Of a DNA stretch of 64,000 nucleotides, positions 44,501-56,600 are shown one piece after another. Each line of letters begins with the position of its first letter. Position 1 is the stretch's first letter. The translations under genes and the position numbers were made by a program. The notes below the pieces were generated by a model. It was given only the letters and a program-made list of their open reading frames with translations, searched no databases and had not been told where the DNA came from. The stretch is from Effrenium voratum (taxonomy: Eukaryota; Sar; Dinophyceae; Suessiales; Symbiodiniaceae): assembly GCA_963377175.1 (NCBI GenBank), contig CAUJNA010003239.1, positions 464,596-528,595 of the forward strand. Direction: 5' to 3'.

Positions 44501-44625
44501 CTGGAAGCGCTGGACAAGTTGTTCGCCTTCTCCTTGATCTGGTCTTTGGGCGCTTCTCTGACCGAGGCCATGCGGTCGCAACTCACATGTCACATATCTA
44601 AAATGCGTCTCACAAAGCAATCAAC

Positions 44626-44656
<31 letters not shown>

Positions 44657-47600
44657 ACGGATATTTGTTCAGCACCCACGTGCTTTTGTTTGGCTTCTGC
44701 CGCCCCACTTTTTTGAGGGCACAGGCGTTTTGGGGGTGCTACAAATGGGGAAGCCCCAAAAGGGCGGTCGCTGTTTCTTGCCTCAGGCCTCACGACCGAC
44801 CTTTGACCAGTGCGTGCGCGAGGTGGAGAGCCTTGCAACAAGAACTGCGGTCGCGTGGGCTTCACCTTTTGGGATTTGTTGGGGGTTTTGCCTTGGTCGT
44901 CCAAGGGCCCGCAAAAACAAGGTCCTTCTAGATGTTACTCTTGGTTGAAAAAGGACAATCAGCCAAAGGCCTGCTTTTTTAGAGTCCTGGAAGATCAAGG
45001 TTGGTGATGTGTTGTGTGTGTGTGCGTGTTATTTGTGTTTTGCACCCTGTCAAACATGGGGCTGGTTGTGGTTGGGTTAAATCTCAAACCTTGAAGGGGG
45101 CGGTCCTAGGCACAGTGTTTCTATTTGGATGAGGGCTATACATGAAGTTCGTATAAGCCCGCGCATCCTGGAGTACAGGAAGGCTTTATTAAATGTCCTG
45201 TGACTCCCTGCGGCTCACAGCAGCAAGTAGATCTCACGCGTTGTTCGGAGTGAACCCCACAAGGCAAGCTTCCCTTCGATCGCACCTCGTCGAATCTTCA
45301 GGTAACCCGGTGTGCACCGGAACCTTCTCCAGTTTTTTTTTCTCACCGCGTCCGCCAGCGGCGCAAGCGCGCCAGCGGCGCGTCCTCGCGGAGCGCGCAA
45401 CGTGAGGAACTACTTCCCGGCCTCGCACTCCATCTACGACTACGGCTTCAACTTCGACAAGGCGGACTTCGCCCCCTGGGACGAGAAGCTGCCGAACCCC
45501 TTCAAGCCAGAGGCCGGCCGCTGAAGAAGCGGAGAGGAGAGACGGGGAGAGAGGGAGAGAGCGCCTGGAGTCAAGAGGAATGTGGATCCGAAAAGGGGGG
45601 CACATCCTTTTCGGACGGATTTCAAGCAAAGACAAGCCTCTAGATCTCCCTCCTCACTTTTTGGTTCTGGTTCTGACTTGTTGAATGGGTGGTTTTTGTC
45701 CCCGAAAGGCGCGTCCTTCAGGTTTGTGTTTTTGCACCGCAGCTTGAATCTTCCTGATTGTGGTTTATGTTCGAGAGCCTTGGCGACAGCGGGGCATGTT
45801 CGACTTGCGTTGCTTGAGGTGGGATGTTACTCGGCTTTGTCCATTGAGACCCAGGTGTTAAGCTTTGTCTTGCTTGTGTTTCTGTGTTCTGTAAACATGC
45901 TGATGGGCTCTTGCGTTTGTTATTTGGGGGGTTACATTTGGGCGCCCTGGTGCCGCTTTCTTGCAATGAAGTTTCTGAGTCGTGATCCCGGAACAAAGGC
46001 TTCATGCTTTGAATGTTGGGGTTCCCTCTTCTTTCAAGTGGTGGTTTGCCTGTCTACCTACCACATTGGGTAGCTGGCAGCAGTGGGTGTTTTGGGTGCA
46101 AACTGAATTCATCTGAGGAAGGCACGCCGTTCCACAAGATCATTGTGCCCACCACGGACACTGTGCGAGACTTGGCCTTGCATGGTCTGCACGCACGTCA
46201 CACACCACATGCCCACACGCACGCACTTCTTTTTCCGGCCATTTCGTAACGGCACACGCCATGCGTACCGAAGTGGTGGCTGACACTAATTAGCAGGTGT
46301 TCAGCTAGTCAAAGTTCGAACAACACATGTTTCACATTAACGTGTGTACCTCTTCATACCCCTGCATGCACATACATACATCATCAAGATCAATACAACG
46401 GCGGGCAAGAATCCATTCCTACAAATCAATATCGAGGAGCGAGGAGCCTATACATGCCGGAGCCCGGCGTTTTGTTGTTTTGTTCGGTGTTTTCATTTTG
46501 GATGTCCCAGATCTTGAACGCTCTAGGCAAGTGAGTGAGAAACTGGTGAGTTCAAAAGCGAGAAACACCCCCCGGGCTTCATGAGGCCCCAGTTTTTGGG
46601 ATCACGGTTCGAATGGAAGCCGAAATGGCGTCCTGGGCCTGGTGGAAGCAACCTGTTTGCGGCCCTCGAGGCCCCCGGGGCCCCGAGAAGGTGAATTCAA
46701 CTAGGGGAGTTCACCAAAAGCCACCGGAGCCGGCATATGTCACACGCAAGATACGTTTCCTTTAATACTGGCAGGGCGGTTCGGCTTATGTATCAAATAC
46801 AAAGTGACCTGTTGCGTGTTGCGTGCTTGACGCTTGCCACATTTGGGACACCGCTGCACATGTTTCGTGGCTACAGAGCTTGGCACCGCACAGGAAACTT
46901 GTTTGACATGAACAGTGTCTGCATGAGACTGCTCGGGAAGACGTGGCCCAGCCTTGGCAAGTGAATTTGACTAGGTCCCCCAGCTAGGTGCCCTTTCTCA
47001 CCAACTTTTTCGGTTGGGAGGGTTCCACTAAAATCGACTAGAGGATAAAAAGTGGGTAGCCTAACCTCTAACCTCTCTGGAGGACCTGAGTTGGACGTCA
47101 GGAAATTCCTTCATCCTGAAGTCCCTGAACTCCAAGCACTTTCACAGCTTGCTGGTGGGCTGCACCGGCACGGGCAAGACCATTGCAGTCCAGGAGGCCG
47201 GGAAATCACGGGATTTGTCAGTTGAGCCTCCAGAGTCGATGACCTCAAACCCGAAATACACCTGTTTTATTGCCTTTCGAAGCGCTTTGGCTGATTCTTT
47301 TTGTGAGGCCAGAGCTTGCCTGGGGCGCGGCTGGGGAAGATAAGCTGACAGTTTGCCTTCTCGAGGCGTTGGTCAGTGCATTCGGAAGAAATGAGTGCTT
47401 TGGTCCTACTCTTAGTTGAAACTTGCTTGTGGCAGATCATGTTTTCTGTGCTGGTGGCAAAGCGGAGCTCAGATGTTGGTCAGAGGATCCCTATTTTTGT
47501 TGGTGCATTCTCGCAAAGTCTGCCAAAAGCAAAGGAAATCTCAATTGGTCAAACAACCGGTCTCAAGCCAACCTACCCTATGTGTTTTACTTTGAGCGCA

Positions 47601-50600
47601 GCAAACAAGGCTCCCAAAGAGTCAGATATATTATGATGGTACCCTGTACCGAGTTCTGAAGGCATCCACCTTGCTGGAGACTTATTCAAAACTAAGAACA
47701 TGAGACATGACCAGCCAGTTTACCAGCACAGGCATGCCTCTGAGCAGAGTCGTCCTTACATGTCTACAGTCTTGCTAGTTTACACAGTTTTATACATCAC
47801 CTTGGAGGCCAATGTTGATTGATTCGCCCTGTGGGCTGATGTTCATGAGGAATTCTGTCGCATTGCAGTGGCCAAAAGTTTGGCGCGGTTTTTCGGGCCC
47901 GAGGCGATTGGCGGCTTGGACGACACGGGCTGGACCTCCTTGACGATCAACATGTCGGCGATGACCTCGTCAGGCGGGGATGTGTCTCTAAAGGTGGACC
48001 GCCCCAAAAGTTTTGAGGGGACGGTCCCCTCGCCCCGAAAAAGAATGGATGGTTCGATAGGCATCAGACATGGAATGACCGAGAAAAAACATTATATTTA
48101 CGGTTTGCTTTAAGGGAATCCCCTAAACCGGTTCATTCCCAACTCCGGGACTTGTGATTCCTTACCTATTGCAACCACAAAATGGGCTTGGGTGTCGCTT
48201 TGGTTCCCCTTCACCCCAAGGTTGGGCCCGATGGAGCTGCCGTGAACAGGAATGACCCTTCCTTGGTGGCTTCCCGCAAGAAATCGGTCAATCCCCCAAA
48301 GGGCTTCTGAATACCAGGGTCGCTGGGCAACTGGCACAAGGAGGCGAATCGATCTCCTCAATTTCCTTTGAGGGTAGCTCCGGAAGGCAGCACCCGCAAT
48401 GTCTCAAACGCTTCTACGTTGCTCTCTCCAGGTAAGACGCAGGAGATCATCGAGAGCAAGATCGAGAAGAGGATCAAGAACAAGTTTGGCCCGGCTCCGC
48501 GGCTGAAACCTTGGTGTCAACTCCAGGATGGTCCTTCTATTTTGGGTGGTCCTTCCTTTGCGTAGCTTGTCCTGGGGTACATTTCCTCCTGGAGGTAAGC
48601 AGGTGAAAACAGGACCACCCTGGGTTTGAGGCCGGTGCTTTAGCTTCATGAAGATTCAACCTTTGTTGCGTTTACAGTCGTGAAGCACCTCGTTCTTGTA
48701 AAAGCTACCCTCCCACGTGTGCACTTCCACGTTCGTTGCGAGCAATCTCCAGGCGGTTTGCCATCTTTTTCCAAAATCTGGCGGTTGAGCTTGCTTTCCG
48801 CCAGGCGGGCAACAAGCGCATGCTCATGTTCGTCGACGACCTCAACATGCCGAGGCAAACAAAACAAAACGCCGGCGACGGGGTTGCAGAAGTCCCGGCG
48901 CCTCGTGTATGCAGAGGGCCTTCTTAATCAAATGCCAAATGGCTGTGGGTCAAAACCCTGTACCCCTGGTGAATATCGAAATGGGTGGCAAATGGATGTT
49001 CATCCACCCCAAAATGGAGCCCCCATTGCCAAATCACTCAGTTCAGGGACTGGACCTGAACAAGCTTTTCTTTTCGTGGCCGTTCGGTTGTTTGTCCACC
49101 AACAATATGGCCATGGGTCAAAATCCCGTACCCCCAGTGAACATCCCAATCCCCACTAAAATAGACTAAAATGGGTGGTGCACCTACCCCAAAATGGTAC
49201 CATTGGTTTTGACCCACAGCCATATATTTCTTGTAAATGCATGTCGAACACAAGTTCATCCGGACCCAGTGAGTCCAGATTGGCTAAATCAGCTGGGTTA
49301 TGCTTGTTGGGGGTGCAAGACTGGATGATCGACTTCTTAAACGGCTTCAAAGGGGACAAACAGCTGCAATGGGACACCGGCAGGAAACCCACTTGACTGT
49401 TGAATCGTTCCGCAAGAGGGTGCCCGAAATCATTGAATCCTAGTTAGTGCTTCACTACTTGTGATTTGATCGAAAGAGAGCGTCGTCATTTGCCAACTTG
49501 GTGGGTCTGCTGTCCAATGTTGTAGGCTGTAACTTCCCCATGTCCGCAAAACCGAGACTGAAGGAGAACAACTGACTCAGCAGACGTTGCAACAAGAGGC
49601 TCCTTACCCCTGGTTTGTGTCAAAAGCAGGGCCCCTCGAAATGATGATGCTGTTGGTATGCAAACCTCATATCTGGAGTCTCCACAACCCTAAAAAAAAT
49701 GGCTTCATTACCCAACATGGGGTCATGGTCCCATTTTTAAAGGGTCGTTTGTAGGCAACTTTGGTCAAACATCATGGGCTCGGCCAGTCGGACCAGTCGG
49801 CAGGAAGGACCTCTTCGGGTCGCAGCCTCCCTTGGAGCTGCTGCGACAATGGATTGACTACGGCTGCTGGTATGACCGCCAGAAGCAGACCTTGAGGCAA
49901 CGCGGGGTCTGGTGGGAGAGAAATGGGCAGATGCTTTAGAGGAAAAATACATGCTGATTCTGCCTGTTTGTGTGTGTGGTGAGTGTGTGTTTTGGATGAA
50001 CATGAGTTGAGACACACCACATTGTTGAAACACGGCGCATTGAAAGTAGGCCTGTCTGGATAACTACTTTCGAACAAACAGCTGACACAATGCGCTCGAC
50101 TGGGGCACGATCTGTCGCATTCGAGAAGAGTGTGCCCACCGAAACGCATGGTAGTGGCGCTTGTGCCCCGTCCTGCTTTTAACAACGGTGGCATTTCAGC
50201 TGACCACCCACCACACACACACACACATCCCACCACTTCTTGCCGTGTCTCCGCATGTTTCCGCACGTCGCCGGCGTGTCAGTGTGTTGCCCAAACTGGG
50301 GGTGGAGTCAGCCTTCATTGCCCACAGGCCACAGCCGAATGTTTGCATTCTTGGCATGCTTCGCATGCTTCGGCTGTTGATTTCGGCACGGGAAACTCTA
50401 CTTGCAGATTGTCTCGGGAAGCTGAAGTAGGGTGCTGGCGCTTGCCGAGGTACGTGGAGGGCATCCACATGGTTGCAGCCATGGGACCCCCCGGAGGTGG
50501 TCGCGCCGTGATTTCCTCACGCCTGCAGAGCGCCGCGAACAACCTCTGCTTCGCAGCTTGGCATCCGACTGGACGGGCGGCGCAGCCGCCTTATGGGGCT

Positions 50601-53600
50601 TGTTGGGAGAGGCTGGGCGGGTTGTACCCGTTTTTGAGGTCCCACTGATGAGTTAGGGGCTTTGATGCCGCTCTCGCTCTGGAAAACATGCGACGCAGCC
50701 CTGCACCGGGCTCCTTAGGTCTGCAAACAAAGCATTCTTTGGAGTACACACACATGAATAAAAGGTCACAATGAGGTCCCCCTAAAGTGGGGTCCGGGGC
50801 ATGAGGGCTCTGGGAAAACAGAAATCCATGTATTGCTGGGGAGGGATTCGAGAGTAAGTGGCCACCTCCACAGCAAAATGGACATTCGATTCTGTGCCGG
50901 TGTGAGGGTTCATAGGGGTTGCCTGGTTGCCTGCCTAGCTGCAGGTGGGTTTTACATTTGTTTGCGTGTGTGTGCCTGCAATCTTGGCATCCAGCAATCA
51001 TCCCACCCACATTCTGTCCCGTGCCTTTCCCTGCATCTTCCCGCAGTTTAACGACATTTTCCTCCGAATCTCTTGTGATCTTGCCAGAGCAGTCTTTCCA
51101 GAGTCGTTCCAAAGTCTGCAAACAGTGTGTCAGAAGCCTTCCTGTCCTTTTCCCAGTCTGCACACAGTCCCCAGGGAAACCTTCCATTTTGCTCCCATTA
51201 CCCAAAAGGCACCTTTCGATTCAACTGAACGTCAAAGATGGAAAGGAATGCGGGTACAACATCTTTGACTCTGCTGGTTTTCAAGCGCATCAGGGTGCCA
51301 AAGCACAACACCCTCAGCAGTCATTGGTGCCTGTGGGTCGCTTCCGGTCTCAGGTCAATCCCGCAGACAGCCAGATCAAGCGGATTTTTATGACCCTGGC
51401 CAGCACCTTGGATTCTAAGACGTGACGCGAAGACATCGGCTGCAACAAGTAGCTTGCTGCGCAACGTGTTCATAGATTCATAGATATATAATCATGCATG
51501 TATCTATATATATATATAATCATACATATGAAAGGTAAAGTATTGCTCGAACTACAGCACTTCAGCGCTGGCCGAGATGCTGACACTTGGAGATGTTTGA
51601 TGTCGACTTATTGTGGATCAAAGTTTGCTGTGTGATCGTGCACGGTCTTGTGCTTGACTTGCTTCCAATTTCACCTACCACCAAAGTCGTAAGAACTTGT
51701 GGATACTGCCTGTTCCTGCGCACTTTTGCCCACTCTCCGCTGAAAGCAAAAAGTGTGACGGCCAAAGAGTTTCGCATGGATCAGCCCGTGTCATGTACTT
51801 GAGGACCAGGTTTTCCATTCTTGTTCTCAACTGGCAGGAGCTTGGCCTGTTAATTAATGTTTGATGCACCAAATCCGCAAAGAACTCGGAAGCTCGGCCT
51901 GTGGATGTTTGATTCGCACACAATCACATAAAAGCGGACGCAGGGAAGCGGAAAATCGGCCGCCAGCATAGGTGTCCTTTTTGGTTGGCTTGCTTAAAAA
52001 ATAGAGGGCGATTCCTGGTTTAGATGGGGTTTACTCTATTTACCAGGCTATCTATTTTTCCCAAAGGCCACCTATTGTCGCCAGGCAACAAGCTCAACGA
52101 CTTCCGCAACGAGGATATCAAGAGCCTCGCGGAGCCCTTGACGCTGACCACCATCAGCATCTACGCGCAGATCAGCGAGGGACACTCGACCAGGGTGACG
52201 GGTATTTGGTTTGCACGACTTGGTTTTTGGTGACCTTGGGCAAAACCAGTGCCGGACTCCATGAAGGTTTCTGACTGAAGGATTTCTGAATTGGTGTAGC
52301 TTGGACAATTAGAGTTAATTACTAGTGCAGATTGATGGAAAGCTCTTGAAGGGTTTTGCTGACTAAGGTTGTGACACCCCCGATTCACAAGCCAGGCGTG
52401 TTTTGACCCGAGGTGTTCCATTGTCAGAGCTTTGAACCTGTTCCATTAGTCCAAATGGATGTTTGGGTGTTCCTGCCTGCCTTACCTGTTCGAGGTTTTG
52501 GTGGTTGAGAGGCTGCCCCTTAAACCTTAGCTATGGAGGAATGCATACTTGGTGTTTGGTCGCTCTCGCCTTTTAACTTGTGTGTGTGTGTGTCTGCAGG
52601 AAGCTGGTTCTGCGAACTGCGGGCTCCCAAAGTTTGGCATGCGGCAACGTGGTTTCTTGTGAAACACCGGGGCATATTTTCCAGATTGATAACTCTATAG
52701 TAGGACCGGCAATCTTTCAGGGAAGGATTCTCCATGGCGACAAAACTGAGGCCCAGTAGCATGCAGTGTCCACAATTTGCCCTGGCGTCACAAGCCAACA
52801 TGATTCGAGAAGTGATGACGGCGTGATTCTGTTCATACCGAGGAGGATGTCAAACAACATCAGCGTTTTAAAGTCAGCCATGTGAAGGCGAAACCAGCAG
52901 AAGTTTCACACCGTGACCTGTCACAAACACGATTCATTGTTCCAAGCACAACGCCTTGGCGTTGTGAGCCAATAGCAAATGCCCATTTTTGTCATGTCAA
53001 GGTGGCGGGCTGAACTGATTCCTATCCTGGCATGGAAATCCATGCGCCCTATGGTGGCTTTTCTACAAGTCCAGAAAGTATTTCACCGATAAGCCATTTG
53101 CTCAAGTACATGTTTTATTTTCCCCTGTTGGTGCTAAAGGGAATCTATCACTACTGAAAGTATTTTTTTCCAGTGAACTTAAGCAGATGGAAGCTAGGGT
53201 TCCTTTTCCGGGATTGCCGAGGATTCCTGCCTACACCGGAGAAGTGCCATTACCTCTTCAACCTCCGAGACATCGCCAAGATTTTCCAGGGCGTGTATCT
53301 TGCGGACCCCAAGGCGGGAGAGATAATACGAGTGCAGTTTTGGGGCGCAGACAGGGTGCCAAGCTAAATTGCCCGCAAAAACAAGGCATAATTGCCCCAT
53401 GTCCCTTGGAGAAACAAGTCATATTCCCCATGACGTTCAATTTGGTTGGACCCCGAAAATCAGAAAGACCGTCGATAAAGGATACAACTGAGAAATATGC
53501 CAGGATGTCGACGACTCTTTTCGTTAGTGGTTGGTTGGTTGGTTTGGTTGGTTTGGTTGGTTGGTTTGGTTGGTTGGTTGGTTGGCTGGTTGGTTGGTTG

Positions 53601-56600
53601 TTTGATTGCAAAGTCAGACTTGAGAAGGAAAGGCACCAGCGTTTGTGAACAACCTGACCATCCTTCTAACCGAACTTGACATATGGTGGCCTTTTTGAAA
53701 GCCCTTTGAAATCCACAAGCTTCCCAAACCGGGTGTCCTTTTCTCTGGCAACTTTGGAAGGGGTTTCCCCAAAAAACGGTTTCCACTAGCAAAACAAAAA
53801 AGGTTTCCACTTGAAACCAAAAAAAACGGGCGGAATTCCGGCGGCGTTTGGCGTTCGGAAAGGTGCGTTCTTGGATGTCGGCAGGTCCATGAGGAGAAAG
53901 AGCAGATCGTGCGTTTGTGGTACCACGAGTGCTGCCGAGTCTTCATGGACCGCCTCATCAACCACGAGGAGCGGCCCTGCGGCCCCAAGAAAAATCGCTG
54001 GGCGAGAGTGGCTTGCGGATTGGTAGCCAAGTGCTTGGCACCCAATTGCGCCCAGAGTCCGTCTGCAGAACGTGGTGGTTCATAGATGTTCAGGCGGAAT
54101 TCGAGTAAACCAGAATGCGTTTGCCATGTGATTCCAGGGCATTCTTCAGGTTTGTTCGACTCTCCCGAGCTTTGCTTTAAGCATGAACGGATTCCAAACA
54201 GGTGTCGCCATTTTTCGGGGATCCCAAAGAAAGATGCGTCCTTCCGTTTTTGAACAAGTCAAGGGCTCTTTGGATGTGTTTCACCCTACCCTCAGGGTCC
54301 ATGCGAAGACTTGATCAGAAACACTTGGATCGCAAGTTGCCCTTCTTTTGGGGAAAAACAGTTAGGTTTGGGCTTAGACATTTGTTATTTTTCCCCTTAG
54401 TTGTGGTTTCCTTCTTTTAGTACTGGTCAAGTCAGAAGGGTTTACATTGGATTTCCCCTTAGTTGTGGTTTCCTTCTTTGAGATCACCTGGCTGGCCCAG
54501 TGGTCAAATCTCTAAGCCGGGCTCGCTCGTTTTCAGGGGTGTCGGATCGCAGGACCGCGAGAAGCTGCGGGCGCTGCTGGATGGGGCCATGGACAACGGC
54601 CTGCAGATCCGCTCCAAAGAGTTTCTCGGCTCAACAGCGAAACCGCGTGGCTTTTTAGGCTTCAAAAATCCGTTTGGTGCTGGGCCACGGAGTAAATCGT
54701 TACAGAAAGATGCTGGACTTTACCAGTTGTTTTGGGGAAGGCCTCATGTTAGTGGCAAAGAAAAAGTGTTCGGACTTTGTTGGGACAATTCACCCAGGAA
54801 GTGAGCTGTCTTTTGGAGTTGGTAGCCTTGTTAAGTTGGCCGGGGTTTCCTTATTTCGAGACAATGCCTTTCAGGTGAAATTGGCTTGTATCAAAATATG
54901 GGAAATTTCAAAATTCAGTGTTCGTTCGGTTTCCCTCCACACCTCAAAAAAGGATAGCCTCAAAACAAGACACATGCAAACAAGTGCGTGGAACAACATG
55001 TCAATGCCGAGCTAAAGCATTCGAAGAGGTTTTCCCTTGCTTGGAACCGGGCCCCTGTTGGTTGGTGTGAAGGTAAACCAGAAAGGATTCGCGCCCTCGT
55101 AGGGCACCCCCAGATATGGGTGGTTTCGTTCAGCCTTTTACAATCATGCATGGCACAAGGTCCAACCCGTGCCGTGCAGCCCGAGGCTTCAACCCTGACG
55201 TGCTTGTTTTTGTTTTTGCCATTGTCCGATCCCTCCTTACTTACTTCTCGTTTTTCATCTCAGTGCATCGGAGAAACAATCGGTACTGGTGAGGTTCGGA
55301 ACCGGTGTTTTCTTCTTCTTTTTTTAAATTTAAAATTTACACCAGGCGTGAGTATCTTGAACATCCTCATTTTGGATTATCATGTTTGTGTTTTTTTCTC
55401 ACAGACGAAACGAGCAAAGAAGTGAGTGAGCGACTGGTGTTTCCAAAGAAAAGGCACCTCAGTCCCGTTTTTGTGTGAAATCAAGCCTGGGGGGTCATGT
55501 TCTTTTTGGAATGTTTGAATCATGCCTGGAGGGTCCCTTTTTTTTCATCACCCCCGGGGGGTCCCGGTGTGTTTCTTGTCACGCCTGGGGGGTGAGGTCC
55601 ATTTTTTTTTTAACTCGCCTGGGGGTCCCGGTGCTGTTTTTGTTGCATTCATGCCTGTGGGCCGGGGTGTTTGTTGTTTTGAATTCACGCCTTGGCTCTT
55701 TTTTTTTGTTTTTTAATTCACGCCTATGGGCCCTGGTGCTTTTGTCTTTTCATATCACGCCTGGGGGTCCTAGTGTTTTCTTTTTTTACATCACGCCTGG
55801 GCGTGATTTCAATAAAACAAACACCGGGACCCTCCAAACGTGATTTCAAAATATTTGATTCCCCCCAAAAACACGGAGCCGTGAGGTTCTAATTGGAAAA
55901 GAAAGGCCGCAGTGCATGTTAATAGGAAAACATATGAACCTTCTAAGCATGGTGACTGTGAATGGGACGAGCAACCGACCTTTGGAAATATGATTGATGT
56001 TGAATGCTTTCAGGAATCGGAGATCAGATTTGAAGGTTGCTGTAGTTCGGCCAATCGGCAGTGGACTATGCATTTGTTTCCAGCTCTGGATATGTAGTTT
56101 GAACATGCGAAGAATTGCAGACACCTTTTGCGGCGCAAAGGAACAACCGGACCCCCTGCAAATCGTAGTGCAAAGATCCTTGGTTTCTGAGGCAGAACGG
56201 ATTGTCCGCCTGACTGGTTGCTGCCAGGAATTGGATCTCCCTCGAGATGTTGTAGACCCGATTTTTTGCCACATGGAAAAGGTGAGCGCACCATTTGCAG
56301 GTAACTCCACTGTGCGCTCATTGTATCCCCCAGTTCAAATGTGAAATTCCTGCGTATGTCCCACAAGGGATTGCCGCTACTTCATTTCAAATCTGGTTGT
56401 ACCAGTGGCAACACCTCCAGCATGAGGATATTCAATGTCATGATGCCGAGCCATCGTTGAGTCTCTTGTCAGCTGGTAGGCAGCTGTTCCAGCAAAGTAC
56501 TCTTCAACACTTTGCACAAGCTGTTTGACAAGAGTGCCAGGCGGAAACATCATGTCAACTTGCCCTTTAAAATAATCCGGAAACATAAGCGTTCAGGGCA

